Source of the DNA: Mesobacillus subterraneus
Lineage (GTDB): Bacteria > Bacillota > Bacilli > Bacillales > Cytobacillaceae
Assembly: GCF_003937825.1 (NCBI RefSeq)
Contig: NZ_RSFW01000020.1
Location: forward strand, 1 to 64,000
Direction: 5' to 3'
DNA length: 64,000 nucleotides
In this document: positions 8,591 to 17,774 of the stretch, piece after piece
How positions within the stretch are numbered: the stretch's first letter is position 1
Layout: the number at the start of each line of letters is the position of its first letter
Notes under the pieces: model-generated
Seen by the model: the letters and a program-made list of their open reading frames with translations, nothing else
Databases searched by the model: none
What the model was told of the DNA's origin: nothing
Made by a program: the position numbers and the translations under genes

Positions 8591-8709
8591 AAAAAGCGCA
8601 AGCGCCTTGGTCAGCCCCGATAAGCGCTGGAGGGCCGACCTGTGAAGTCGTTTTTTGACTTCATTGGGCGGACTGAAGCGACTCGAGGGGCTAGGCGCTG
8701 GAGCTGGAC
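8591..8709. repeat. Dispersed palindromic repeat, copy 1 (short form)
   Basis: About 119 bp beginning AAAAGCGCAAGCGCCTTGGT and ending GGGGCTAGGCGCTGGAGCT. The two ends are imperfect inverted repeats, so the RNA would fold into a long hairpin. A second copy with the same ends lies at 40547-40782. It sits between the nagP-like gene and the ribosome binding site of the DUF7916 gene. Confidence 0.8.
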
Positions 8710-8751
8710 TATTCTCGAAGTAACCATTCCCTTTCCTATCTAGCACATAAA

Positions 8752-8777
8752 ACTTGGCGGTCTTACAACCGCCAAGT
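8752..8777 (-). terminator. Terminator of the PTS permease gene
   Basis: Stem ACTTGGCGGT / ACCGCCAAGT (8752-8761 with 8768-8777). On the minus strand it is followed by a short T run. It probably limits read-through into the DUF7916 gene. Confidence 0.7.
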
Positions 8778-8785
8778 CTGTCTGC

Positions 8786-10162
8786 TTACTTCCGCTTCAT
8801 TTCATTGGCCAGAAACTCGACATCTGTGCCAACGATCACTTGAAGGTCCGTTTTATTCAGTTTCAGCACGCCTTTGGCGCCAAGTCGCTTCAGCTCTGCT
8901 TCATTTACTTTATCCATATCGTCCACTTTTAAACGAAGGCGGGTGACGCAGTTATCTAGCTCCTTCAGGTTGCTTTTTCCGCCTAAAGCAGCAAGATACT
9001 GGTCCGAAAGCTCTGCGTAGTTTCCTTTTGAAGCTCCGCTTTCACTGAACTCTCCCTCCACCTCGTCTTCGCGTCCTGGTGTCTTCAAATCAAGCTTGAT
9101 GATTAGGAAGTAGAAAAGCACGAAGTAAAGGGCGGCGTATACGAGACCGACGCCAAGCAGCAGCAATGGCTTCTGCGCAATACCATAGTTCAGTACGTAG
9201 TCAATCGCACCAGCTGAGAACCCGAATCCATGGTGGATACCAAGCAGGTACGTAATCGACATCGCCAAACCAGTCAAAACAGCGTGAATTCCGTAAAGGA
9301 CTGGAGAAAGGAACATGAACAGGAATTCGATTGGTTCTGTGATCCCTGTCAGGAACGATGTGAAGGCCACACCGATCAGTGCGCCTGCAACAGCCTTTTT
9401 GCGCTCTTTTTTAGCAGCGGCAATCATCGCAAAAGCAGCCGCCGGAAGGCCGAACATCATGACCGGGAAGAATCCGTTCATGAAGATACCTGCTTTAGGG
9501 TCACCTGCGAAGAAGCGATTCAGGTCACCTTTTACAATATCGCCTGCCGCATTCGTGAATTCACCGAATTCAAACCAGACGAGCGTATTCAATACATGGT
9601 GAAGGCCCATTGGAATCAATAGACGATTCAGGAAACCGAACACCCCGACTCCAAGTGCACCAGCGCCGACGATCCATTCGCCGACATTGTTGATGCCAGC
9701 CTGGATTGGCGGCCAAATATACCCAAAAACCCCTGCCAGAATAATCATCACAAGTGACGTAATAATAGGGACAAAGCGTTTTCCACCGAAGAATCCTAGC
9801 CAGTCCGGCAGCTTGATATCATGATAGCGGTTGTAAAGCAAGCCGGCAATGACTCCGGATAAAATACCGCCGAGAACGGCCATATTGATCTCTTCATTGA
9901 CCGCGCCTGCACCTTTTGTCAGAACGAAATAACCAATCGCACCGGCAAGACCGGCCGCACCATTTCCATCTTTCGAAATTCCGACGGCGACACCGATTGC
10001 GAATAAGAGCGCAAGGTTGGCAAAAATCGCGTCACCTGCAGCAGAAATAAAAGGAATATTCAATAAGTCCGGCTGTCCGAGACGCAACAATAGTGCAGCT
10101 GCAGGCAAGACCGCGATCGGAAGCATCAACGCCTTCCCGATTCTTTGTAAAAATCCTAGCAC
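8786..10162 (-). CDS. nagP: PTS permease IIBC, N-acetylglucosamine/glucose type
   Basis: 458 residues from GTG at 10160-10162, which gives MLGFLQRIGKALMLPIAVLP as in known NagP/PtsG proteins and leaves 8 bases after AAAGAGG. The in-frame GTG at 10169-10171 overlaps that site. The IIC membrane domain covers about residues 1-360, with the LGIHHGFGFSAG segment near the sugar site. The IIB domain follows, with the phosphocysteine in NCVTRLRL (about residue 405). No IIA domain is present, so phosphate must come from another IIA. The size matches Bacillus NagP. A CcpA-like site lies upstream. Confidence 0.85.
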   Translation of the reverse strand: MLGFLQRIGKALMLPIAVLPAAALLLRLGQPDLLNIPFISAAGDAIFANLALLFAIGVAVGISKDGNGAAGLAGAIGYFVLTKGAGAVNEEINMAVLGGILSGVIAGLLYNRYHDIKLPDWLGFFGGKRFVPIITSLVMIILAGVFGYIWPPIQAGINNVGEWIVGAGALGVGVFGFLNRLLIPMGLHHVLNTLVWFEFGEFTNAAGDIVKGDLNRFFAGDPKAGIFMNGFFPVMMFGLPAAAFAMIAAAKKERKKAVAGALIGVAFTSFLTGITEPIEFLFMFLSPVLYGIHAVLTGLAMSITYLLGIHHGFGFSAGAIDYVLNYGIAQKPLLLLGVGLVYAALYFVLFYFLIIKLDLKTPGREDEVEGEFSESGASKGNYAELSDQYLAALGGKSNLKELDNCVTRLRLKVDDMDKVNEAELKRLGAKGVLKLNKTDLQVIVGTDVEFLANEMKRK

Positions 10163-10186
10163 ATCCAACACCTCTTTCGTTAAAAT

Positions 10187-10200
10187 TGTAAATGCTTACA
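10187..10200. promoter_or_regulatory. Possible catabolite-responsive element (cre) upstream of the PTS gene
   Basis: The palindrome TGTAAATGCTTACA lies about 25 bases upstream of the permease start. It matches the CcpA consensus except at the central CG. It could also be a NagR/GntR-type operator. Confidence 0.45.
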
Positions 10201-10432
10201 TTTTTCAAGAACATTGTAGAAATTTGTAAACATATACCCAGTTTAACACTTCGATTTCCTAAAGAACATCGATAAAAAAGACTATTTTCAATATTTTGAC
10301 TTTAGAAGATCGTGCGCCCCCTTCTTTGAGTACATCACCCTTCGTGAAAGGACAGGGCTTATACCTATAGCTTATTCGATTTTTTTCATAAAATTCCTAT
10401 GCATAAGGGCAGCTGTTCTTTGTATATAAAGA

Positions 10433-10450
10433 AAAACCTGCATCTGCAGG
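10433..10450 (-). terminator. Terminator of the MASE3 protein gene
   Basis: Stem AACCTGC / GCAGGTT with a 4-base loop is followed on the minus strand by TTTTTC. It directly abuts the stop codon. The interval 10201-10432 holds no other feature I can support. Confidence 0.75.
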
Positions 10451-11644
10451 TTACATAGCGCCAGCCTTCGTGCTCCGTGAGCATCGATCCAGCCGCGAAT
10501 ACTTAACAATCCCCATGACGGCACCGGCAATTTCAACGACTTCGCCATTGTTCATGACTGGCACCAGTGAAATGGCATACGTATCGCCACCGATTTCGAC
10601 ATCAAAGACGATCTTCTCATTATTTTTCCAGACACACTCATAGTACCGTTCAATTCTTGCCGCTTTTACAGGCAAAAACTCAACCAGGGTCTTGCCGTTG
10701 ATTTCATTTGGAGAGAAGCCGAGGTCCTCAAGCAGACCTCCGCCCACGATTTGATGGATGAAATCGTTCTCCTGTTTGGTCAGCCGGAAGATGATTCCGT
10801 AATGTGTCTGGATCATTTCCTCTGTCTGCCTCCACAACTTTTCCTGCGGATTCTTCAGGAAGCTGTCATCGGCAATCGTCGAGAAGTAGAATCCCTTCAT
10901 GATGAAAATGTAGCCAAGCGCCTTGTACAGATGTCCGGTGAAATTATCAATGTCATATACACTCTGATAGATGGTAAAGACAAGTTCGGATAAAAACAGG
11001 AATGTGAAAGCCAGTGCAATGAATAGATGCTGGCCATTTTTGCCCTCATTATAAAAATACAGTGAAACCACAATTGAAATGAAGTACAGGAAGCTGACGC
11101 CGTACTCCATCAGATTTTTTAAAACAGTCGTCCCTTCCCCTTCGATGACAAGCAGCGGCAGGCTGTTTTCGTATTTGAATACCAAGAAAATGATTACACT
11201 GAGAATGACCGCACATAATGTCAGGCACGTTCTTCTTGGGTCAATCGTCAGTTTCCGGTCAGGCAGGATCAGAACAAGGACCATCAGCACAGCGCCGATG
11301 ATGCGCGCCAGTATCCAGAACCACGTCGCCTTGGCAATCGAACTTTCTGTGATGAAAAACGGCATCCCTTTGAAGGTTAGGGTGTGGAATAAATCCAGTA
11401 CCCCGAGGATGAAAAACAAGAATGCAAGAAGCAAAAGTCTCCTCGATTTTGAAAAAACGAACGATTTCCAGACATAAGAAAAAATCGAAAAAGAAACAGC
11501 TATGCTGAAAAATTCAAGGATTGTATGGAAGGCGATATAATTTTCCGGATTCAGGTAGGATGATAGTTCTGAATGATAGAGGTGAATCAGCACCAGCAGC
11601 ATCACCGCGGAAACGGTGTAGACAAGAAACCTTCTCTCCGACAT
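10451..11644 (-). CDS. MASE3-PAS membrane sensor protein lacking an output domain
   Basis: 397 residues from ATG 11642-11644 (MSERRFLVYT); the frame extends to 11692 without a better start. Seven to eight hydrophobic helices cover about residues 8-270 and match the MASE3 membrane sensor domain (FHTLTFKGMPFF, YKALGYIFIMKGFYFS). A PAS-like domain follows (about 285-385: GIIFRLTKQENDFIHQIVGGG). The protein stops just after the PAS domain (KYSRLDRCSRSTKAGAM). MASE3 proteins normally end in GGDEF or histidine kinase domains, so this one is truncated or acts by protein contact. It is divergent from the YeiH-like gene. Confidence 0.75.
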   Translation of the reverse strand: MSERRFLVYTVSAVMLLVLIHLYHSELSSYLNPENYIAFHTILEFFSIAVSFSIFSYVWKSFVFSKSRRLLLLAFLFFILGVLDLFHTLTFKGMPFFITESSIAKATWFWILARIIGAVLMVLVLILPDRKLTIDPRRTCLTLCAVILSVIIFLVFKYENSLPLLVIEGEGTTVLKNLMEYGVSFLYFISIVVSLYFYNEGKNGQHLFIALAFTFLFLSELVFTIYQSVYDIDNFTGHLYKALGYIFIMKGFYFSTIADDSFLKNPQEKLWRQTEEMIQTHYGIIFRLTKQENDFIHQIVGGGLLEDLGFSPNEINGKTLVEFLPVKAARIERYYECVWKNNEKIVFDVEIGGDTYAISLVPVMNNGEVVEIAGAVMGIVKYSRLDRCSRSTKAGAM

Positions 11645-11816
11645 TTTGCTCACCCGCTTAAAGGAGGATATAGTTACTTTCATTATAAACACCAGCTGGG
11701 CCGGCAGATTGGCTCACATATATCCGTTTTGTGAAATATATGCCGATACACATAAGGGTTTTGCTATTTTCCTTTATTCAGGTAGAGTGGTAATAGAAAT
11801 TATCGAAGGACGTGTC

Positions 11817-12839
11817 ATGATGAAAATGAAAGAACTACTGCCACGATTTACTGTGCCCGTCTTTAAAGGGATATTGCTGACACTAGCCCTGGCCCTGGCT
11901 GCGCGGTTTATAGCCGGATTCCCCTTCTTCTCGATCATGGGACAGCTTGTCATCGCAATCATGCTCGGGATGATCTGGAGGGCATCGGTGGGTGTGAACA
12001 GCGGACTGCTGGAGGGAGCTTCTTATTCAAGCAAAAAATTGCTTCGCCTCGGCATCATCCTGCTCGGATTCAGATTGAATCTCTATGATATCTACAATGC
12101 CGGAGCTACTGTATTTTTAATAGCATTCGCGAACCTGGCATTTGCTCTTGTCGTCGTCTATGGACTGAGCCGCCTTTTCAAAGTGGAGAAAAGGCTGGGC
12201 ATCCTGACTGCCTGCGGGACAGCGATTTGCGGAGCAGCCGCCGTCGTCGCCATCGCACCGGTCATCAAGGCAAACGAAAAAGAAACCGCGGTCGGCGCTG
12301 CGAACGTCGCTGTACTCGGCACGATTTTCACGATTTTATATACGCTGATCTTTACGTACCTGGGGTTGAATGCGCTCGAATACGGTGTCTTCGCAGGAGG
12401 AACTCTGCATGAAATCGCCCATGTCGTCGCTGCCGCAGACCCTGCCGGACAAGCTGCCCTTGACCTTGCCATTATCGTAAAATTAACCAGGGTGGCGCTG
12501 CTCGTTCCGGTTGCGATTGTGATAGGGTTCCTGATTCAGAGGAAGGAAAGCGGTGCGTCCGGTGAAAAAATGACGCTTGCTTCTCTGCCGATCCCCTGGT
12601 TCATCCTCGGATTCCTTGCAGTGAGCGCGTTCAATACGACAGGGATTGTCAGCGAAAACGCCGCATCTGCAATCGTCAGCCTTGCCTACCTGCTCATCGG
12701 CATGGCAATGGCCGGACTGGGACTGAATGTAGACTTCAAATCATTCAGGCAAATGGGCGGAAAAGCACTGTCAGCCGGACTGGCGGGATCAGTGCTGCTA
12801 TCGGTGTTTGGATATATTTTAGTCAGGTTTTTTGTTTAG
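11817..12839 (+). CDS. YeiH/UPF0324 family putative sulfate exporter
   Basis: 340 residues from ATG 11817, with GAAGGA 6 bases upstream. The open frame extends to 11646 but that stretch overlaps the divergent gene's start region. About ten hydrophobic helices with family motifs: AIMLGMIWR, LLRLGIILLGFRLNL, TACGTAICGAAAVVAIAPVI and GGTLHEIAHVVAAA. The family is annotated as a putative sulfate/sulfonate exporter with little biochemical evidence. No LysR partner is adjacent; the only LysR gene in the window is 6 kb away. Confidence 0.85.
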   Translation: MMKMKELLPRFTVPVFKGILLTLALALAARFIAGFPFFSIMGQLVIAIMLGMIWRASVGVNSGLLEGASYSSKKLLRLGIILLGFRLNLYDIYNAGATVFLIAFANLAFALVVVYGLSRLFKVEKRLGILTACGTAICGAAAVVAIAPVIKANEKETAVGAANVAVLGTIFTILYTLIFTYLGLNALEYGVFAGGTLHEIAHVVAAADPAGQAALDLAIIVKLTRVALLVPVAIVIGFLIQRKESGASGEKMTLASLPIPWFILGFLAVSAFNTTGIVSENAASAIVSLAYLLIGMAMAGLGLNVDFKSFRQMGGKALSAGLAGSVLLSVFGYILVRFFV

Positions 12840-12845
12840 TTAGAA

Positions 12846-12876
12846 TAGACCATCATTGCTGATGGTCTTTTTTTTA
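12846..12876 (+). terminator. Rho-independent terminator of the YeiH-like gene
   Basis: Stem AGACCATCA / TGATGGTCT (12847-12855 with 12860-12868) followed by eight T residues. Confidence 0.92.
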
Positions 12877-12928
12877 TGAGGGAGGAATCGTTGGAGCCAA
12901 GGGGTATTTTTTCCATGGATTTGGAAAA

Positions 12929-13190
12929 AGTAGTGTAAATCGTCGAAATCGTAGTGAAAAAGGCGTAAAACGTAGTGAAAAGAACGTAAATCGTAGTGAA
13001 TCTCCCTGAAATCGAAGTGAATATCGATTAAATCGTAGTGATTGTGTCTCAAATCGTATTGTTTGCCGTTAAAATCGTAGTGATTGTGTCTCAAATCGTA
13101 CTAATTGCCCGTTAAAATCATAGTGTTTGCCTCCTGGAACGGAGTGATTTGCGCTTGAACAATCGTAATCATCTCTCGAATGATAGTGAC
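12929..13190. repeat. 21-bp tandem array (consensus core CGTAGTGA)
   Basis: The core (A/C)GTAGTGA recurs at 12929, 12950, 12971, 12992, 13013, 13034, 13055, 13076, 13097, 13119, 13140 and 13182. Spacing is 21 bp almost throughout, with AAATC often preceding the core. Spacer bases vary while the core is kept. The copies become degenerate after 13150. The rest of the gap to 13324 shows no gene. A minus-strand open frame across the array merely reflects the 21-bp (7-codon) period. Confidence 0.85.
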
Positions 13191-13321
13191 TGTAAGTAAA
13201 CTGCTAAAATTTGGTGGAAAAATAGTAATCTTCTTGTGAATTTCGTCCGAACTGTATTCTTCCTGCTATTGCTGTTGCGGAATCACCACAAACGACAGTG
13301 CTTTACCAGCAAACTCAAAAA

Positions 13322-13352
13322 AATAAAGCGGCGCATCGGCCGCTTTATTGTT
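13322..13352 (-). terminator. Terminator of the FAD-linked oxidase gene
   Basis: Stem AAAGCGGC / GCCGCTTT (13325-13332 with 13339-13346) with a T-rich tract on the minus-strand downstream side. Confidence 0.85.
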
Positions 13353-13353
13353 A

Positions 13354-14721
13354 TTAATCTATAAAAATCTTCCCAGGGTTCAGGATTCCGTTCGGATCGA
13401 GGGTTTTCTTGATTGATTTCATGACTTCATAGGCTGCGCCGTGCTCAAGCTTCTGGTATTTTGCTTTTCCGAGCCCGACGCCGTGTTCGCCGGTGCAGGT
13501 GCCGCCTCGCTTCAAGGCATAGTGGACGATTTCCTCGTTAATGCGATCCCCTTCTTTTACCTGTTCAGGATTTTCCTTGTCCAGCAGCAGCAGGACATGA
13601 TAGTTCCCGTCACCGACATGGCCGACAATCGAGCCTTCTATCGATGAAGCGTCAATCAGCTCGCGCGTATGCAGAATCGCATCGGTCAGCGCGGAAACCG
13701 GGACGCTGACATCTGTCAGCATGATGCTCTTCTTGCCGGCGGTGTGCTTGTAGGCATAAAGGAGATTATGCCTCGCTTCCCACAGCTGGTTGCGTGCCTT
13801 TGAATCGGCTTCGAACTGAAAGCTTGTGCATTCATGGTCATGCACGATTTCACTGGCAAATTCAAGGTCCTGTGCCAGCCCGGCTTCGTTTCCGTGAAAC
13901 TCCATGAACAGCGTCGTGCTTTCCTCATACTGTGTTTCCATGTATTCATTCACTTTTTTTACCGACTCAGCATCGACGAACTCAATTCGGGCGACGGGAA
14001 TGCCGCCAGCCAAAATGCTGACGACAGCGTCGACTGCATTTTTCACAGACGGAAAAACCGCCCTTGCTGCTGTAATCGCCTCGGGGATGCCGTACACCTT
14101 CAGTGTCAGTTCCGTGATGACACCTAGGGTTCCCTCTGAGCCGACAAACATGCCGTTCAAGTGGATGCCGGATGACGACTTGGCGGCAAGACTGCCGGTA
14201 TGGATGATGTCGCCGTTCGCAAGCACCACCTCAAGGTCCCTGACCTGGTCGCGCATGATGCCGTAGCGCACCGAGGTCGTTCCGCTCGCATTCGTGGCGG
14301 CCATTCCGCCAAGCGTCGCATCGGCACCAGGGTCTACGGTGAAAAACAAGCCGTATTTCTTCAGTTCCTTATTCAACACCGACCTTGTAACGCCCGGCTG
14401 GACTTTTACAAGGAAGTCGCTTTCCTTCACTTCCAGAATCGCATTCATCTGCGAAAGGTCGAGCGAAATCCCGCCATTCACCGGAATGACATGCCCTTCA
14501 AGGCTCGTTCCCAGCCCGAATGGGACAACAGGGATTTTCCGCTCGTTGGCGAACTTCAGGACCTTGCTGACATCATCCTTATTCCTCGCAAAAACAACGG
14601 CATCCGGCAGGCGTGGTTCATGGTAGGACTCATCCCGGCCGTGAAGTTCCAATACGGTTTCATTCACTGATACTAACTCTTCCCCTATGACACTCTTCAA
14701 TTCATCAATATAGCCTGCCAA
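13354..14721 (-). CDS. FAD-linked oxidase, D-lactate dehydrogenase / GlcD type
   Basis: 455 residues. The N-terminal FAD_binding_4 domain (about 38-175) includes VVPFGLGTSLEGH and DPGADATLGGMAATNASGT. The C-terminal FAD-oxidase domain (about 212-454) includes HVGDGNYHVLLLLD and the GGTCTGEHGVGLGK motif that binds metal/substrate. Length and motifs match LDHD/GlcD-type 2-hydroxyacid dehydrogenases. No iron-sulfur partner (GlcE/GlcF) is adjacent, so it resembles single-subunit enzymes that pass electrons to quinone or cytochrome. It lies 24 bases downstream of moeB on the same strand and may be co-transcribed with it. Confidence 0.85.
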   Translation of the reverse strand: MAGYIDELKSVIGEELVSVNETVLELHGRDESYHEPRLPDAVVFARNKDDVSKVLKFANERKIPVVPFGLGTSLEGHVIPVNGGISLDLSQMNAILEVKESDFLVKVQPGVTRSVLNKELKKYGLFFTVDPGADATLGGMAATNASGTTSVRYGIMRDQVRDLEVVLANGDIIHTGSLAAKSSSGIHLNGMFVGSEGTLGVITELTLKVYGIPEAITAARAVFPSVKNAVDAVVSILAGGIPVARIEFVDAESVKKVNEYMETQYEESTTLFMEFHGNEAGLAQDLEFASEIVHDHECTSFQFEADSKARNQLWEARHNLLYAYKHTAGKKSIMLTDVSVPVSALTDAILHTRELIDASSIEGSIVGHVGDGNYHVLLLLDKENPEQVKEGDRINEEIVHYALKRGGTCTGEHGVGLGKAKYQKLEHGAAYEVMKSIKKTLDPNGILNPGKIFID

Positions 14722-14745
14722 TTCCCTCTCCCCTTTTAAAAAAAG

Positions 14746-15774
14746 TTATGAACCAAGGTATCTAGCATAATACGTTTTTGCTTTTACCGTATCGTTCGTG
14801 CCATGGACGAGAACGCGCCCATCCTGAAAAATGACCATCGTGATTTCATCGTCCGGCATGAAGCGAAGCAAAAATGGATTTCCTTTTACCTCTCCATTGT
14901 TTTTCAGGATGCTGGCCAGTTTTTCAAGGTCCTGCTTTGCTTTTTGCCGCGGGTTGATCTGGATGGTATTCCGACCGCACAAGGAAGCAAAGTTGATCTG
15001 CTGGTCCGATGAGCGGTCCAAAAATTCATATTCGTGGTGCACACAGGTTGGGCATTCCGGATTTCGCCCCTGGCTGACATCCAATTGCAAAAAGGAGTTA
15101 TACCAGATATCCATTTGTTCGAGATTTGGGTTCGACTCGGCGCCGACAAGCAGCTTCAGTGCTTCGACTGCCTCGAAGGATCCGATGATATCGGTGATCG
15201 GTGAAAGGACCCCAATGCTGTCGCACGTCTCCCCAAGCCCAGCAGGGACAGACGGGAATAAACAGCGATAGCAAGGCGTTTCCCCAGGCTTGATGACGGC
15301 GAACATCCCCCTCGAGCTGACCGCACCGCCATAAACCCATGGAATGCCGTGCTTGACGGCGACATCATTGATCAAGTAACGGGCCATGAAATTATCGGTC
15401 CCGTCAACGATCACATCAAAACCTGTGAGCAGGTCTTCAGCGTTGTCGAGCGTCAAATCAGCAATGATCGCCTCTACTTTTACTTCCGAGTTGATTTTTT
15501 TCAGTTTTTTTTCAGCGGCGATGACCTTTGGCAGGTTTTCGCGCGCATCTTCCTCATCATAGAGAGTCTGACGCTGCAGGTTGGAAAGCTCCACCAGGTC
15601 ACGGTCGATGATGCGGACGTGTCCGACACCAGACCGGACCAGGTGATTCGAGATTACTGTTCCCAGCGCACCCATGCCGACAATGACAGCCGAGCTTTTC
15701 AATAGTCTCTCCTGGCCTTCCCTGCCAACTGGTTTGAATAAAATCTGCCGTGAATAACGCTCCAAATCTTTCAT
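14746..15774 (-). CDS. moeB: ThiF/MoeB family adenylyltransferase
   Basis: 342 residues, near the usual Bacillus MoeB length. The nucleotide-binding motif GMGALG lies at 33-38, with the conserved RxxxLYDEED segment after it. Zinc ligands are CYRC (168, 171) and CPTC (241, 244), and the likely catalytic Cys is C184 in GETCDSIG. The C-terminal 90 residues carry no rhodanese domain. It adenylates the C-terminal Gly of MoaD (or ThiS) before thiocarboxylation. The divergent AOR gene and the MoaD-like gene nearby favour pterin cofactor assembly over thiamine. A dedicated role for the tungsten enzyme is inferred. Confidence 0.85.
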   Translation of the reverse strand: MKDLERYSRQILFKPVGREGQERLLKSSAVIVGMGALGTVISNHLVRSGVGHVRIIDRDLVELSNLQRQTLYDEEDARENLPKVIAAEKKLKKINSEVKVEAIIADLTLDNAEDLLTGFDVIVDGTDNFMARYLINDVAVKHGIPWVYGGAVSSRGMFAVIKPGETPCYRCLFPSVPAGLGETCDSIGVLSPITDIIGSFEAVEALKLLVGAESNPNLEQMDIWYNSFLQLDVSQGRNPECPTCVHHEYEFLDRSSDQQINFASLCGRNTIQINPRQKAKQDLEKLASILKNNGEVKGNPFLLRFMPDDEITMVIFQDGRVLVHGTNDTVKAKTYYARYLGS

Positions 15775-15918
15775 GCATATCCCCTCATTTCTATTTTATT
15801 ATATCTTTAAATAAAGCTTTTTTTTAGATTGAATTTTCACTATACTTAAGAGTAAGAGGGAAAATAGGCCTCTTGTATTATTTTTTCAATTCGAAAAGAA
15901 AGAGGTGGATTAGTTAAG

Positions 15919-17760
15919 ATGAATTTCGGGGGATTTAAAAACAAAGAAGTAGTTGTTGACTTGACGAATGGCACGGTCGATTACAGAGGCATCAATGAAG
16001 AAGATGTGAAAAAGTATATCGGCGGCCGCGGTCTTGGGGTTAAGTATGTTCTTGACAATGGACCTGAGGTTGAGCCTCTATCAGAAGAAAACATTCTATG
16101 TATCATGACAGGCCCTGTAACGGGATCACGTTCTTCCATGAGCGGACGTCTTGCGGTGGTGACGAAGTCTCCATTGACAGGCACGGTTACGGACTCTCAC
16201 ATGGGAGGATGGACAGCTGCACGCTTGAAGTGGGCTGGCATCGATAACGTTATCTTCAAAGGCAAGAGCGACAAGCCTGTTTACCTTTACATCGAAAATG
16301 GCCAGGCAGAGATCCGCGATGCGTCAGCTTTATGGGGATTAAGCACACGCGCGACTGTCCAGGCTTTGAAAGATTCTCTTGGAGAAGAAAACCTCAGCGT
16401 CATGACAATCGGTCAGGCTGGCGAAAACGGCGTACGTTTTGCTGGATTCATGAATGAGCATGACCGTGCAGCAGGCCGCGGCGGTACTGGTGCGGTTGCC
16501 GGCTACAAGAAGCTGAAGGCGATCGTCATCAAGGCTGCGCAAAAAGGCAATATGCCTGAGCCTGCACAAAAGGATGATTACAACCAGGCCAACAAGAAAG
16601 CGGTTAAAGCGATTCTTGAAGGCGGTTTGACAGCTCCTAACAAGGGCGGCTTATCCGTATATGGAACAAACGTCCTTACCAACTTGATCAATGAAGTGGG
16701 AGCGCTTCCAACACGCAACTCTCAATTGACACACTGGGATGAGGCTGAAAAGCATTCCGGCGAGTGGGTCAACGAGCATCTGCTTGTTGCCAACAACACA
16801 TGCCATGCATGCCCGGTTGGATGTAAAATCGAGGTTGAAGTCAAGGAAGGCAAATATAAGACTCGCGTTGAGAGCTTTGAGTTTGAATCTGCATGGGCAC
16901 TTGGTGCAAACAGCGGATTGAGCAACTCTGAAGCAATCGCATACTTAATCGACCGATGTAACGAATACGGCATGGATACAATCGAGCTTGGACACGTATT
17001 CTCTGTCACAATGGAAGCTTTTGAAAAAGGCGCCGTTGACGAAAAGCTTGATTGGGGAGACGCTGACGGCATGATCGACCTGGCTCGCAAGGTCGCTTAC
17101 CGTGAAGGCATCGGCGGTATTCTTGCAGAAGGTCCAGCACGTGCGACATCTGCATGGGGTGTTCCAGAATTGTCCATGTCCGTTAAGGGCCAATCCATCC
17201 CTGCTTACGATCCACGCGGAATCCAGGGTATCGGTCTTGGCTATGCGACAAGTAACCGTGGTGCCTGCCACCTTCGCGGCTACACAATCGCATCTGAAAT
17301 CGCCGGCATTCCTGAGCCAACTGACCGTACAGTAGCAGAGGGCAAAGCCGAGCTTCTGAGCGTATTCCAGAACCTGCTTTCATTCTCTGACTCTATGAAT
17401 ATCTGTAAGTTCTCTTCTTTCTCCGAAAATGCCGAGCACTATGCTGAGCAATACAGCACGATGACAGGCATCCCAATGACAGCGGATGACGTCATGCTTG
17501 CAGGGGAAAGAATCTACAACCTTGAGCGTTACTATAACAACCTCGCAGGCTTCAACAAGCGTGAGGACGACTTCCTTCCAAAACGCTTCACTGAAGAAGG
17601 CGCATCTGGAAACAGTGAAGGACTTGTCTCCCGCATGGACATCATGCTCGATGACTATTACAATGTCCGCGGCTGGAAAGATGGCGTTGTTACAGAAGAT
17701 AAACTTCGCGAACTGGGCATTATCGGCGAAGAAACAACTCCGACAACAGAAGAAGTTTAA
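15919..17760 (+). CDS. aor: Tungsten-type aldehyde:ferredoxin oxidoreductase
   Basis: 613 residues, full length for the AOR family. The N-terminal pterin-binding domain includes DSHMGGW (92-98) and AAGRGGTGAV (184-193). The [4Fe-4S] ligands are C295, C298, C302 in CHACPVGC, plus C496 in MNICKF. YDPRG (430-434) and H451 lie near the expected active-site region. Family members hold a bis-pyranopterin tungsten centre and oxidise aldehydes to acids with ferredoxin. No AorB-like electron-transfer subunit or ferredoxin gene is adjacent, so an external acceptor is implied. It is divergent from moeB, with RBS AAAGAGGTG. Confidence 0.92.
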   Translation: MNFGGFKNKEVVVDLTNGTVDYRGINEEDVKKYIGGRGLGVKYVLDNGPEVEPLSEENILCIMTGPVTGSRSSMSGRLAVVTKSPLTGTVTDSHMGGWTAARLKWAGIDNVIFKGKSDKPVYLYIENGQAEIRDASALWGLSTRATVQALKDSLGEENLSVMTIGQAGENGVRFAGFMNEHDRAAGRGGTGAVAGYKKLKAIVIKAAQKGNMPEPAQKDDYNQANKKAVKAILEGGLTAPNKGGLSVYGTNVLTNLINEVGALPTRNSQLTHWDEAEKHSGEWVNEHLLVANNTCHACPVGCKIEVEVKEGKYKTRVESFEFESAWALGANSGLSNSEAIAYLIDRCNEYGMDTIELGHVFSVTMEAFEKGAVDEKLDWGDADGMIDLARKVAYREGIGGILAEGPARATSAWGVPELSMSVKGQSIPAYDPRGIQGIGLGYATSNRGACHLRGYTIASEIAGIPEPTDRTVAEGKAELLSVFQNLLSFSDSMNICKFSSFSENAEHYAEQYSTMTGIPMTADDVMLAGERIYNLERYYNNLAGFNKREDDFLPKRFTEEGASGNSEGLVSRMDIMLDDYYNVRGWKDGVVTEDKLRELGIIGEETTPTTEEV

Positions 17761-17774
17761 TAGTTTGGAAGCAG

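Noticed and set aside
8576-8746. N-terminal extension of the DUF7916 protein
   Set aside because: It translates a dispersed repeat, whereas the ATG at 8575 has a good ribosome binding site and gives the family N-terminus.
12840-13094. Minus-strand open frame coding a repetitive His-Tyr-Asp-rich peptide
   Set aside because: The 21-bp period is a multiple of three, so the repeat stays open by itself. There is no ribosome binding site, and the array continues past the frame in degenerate form.
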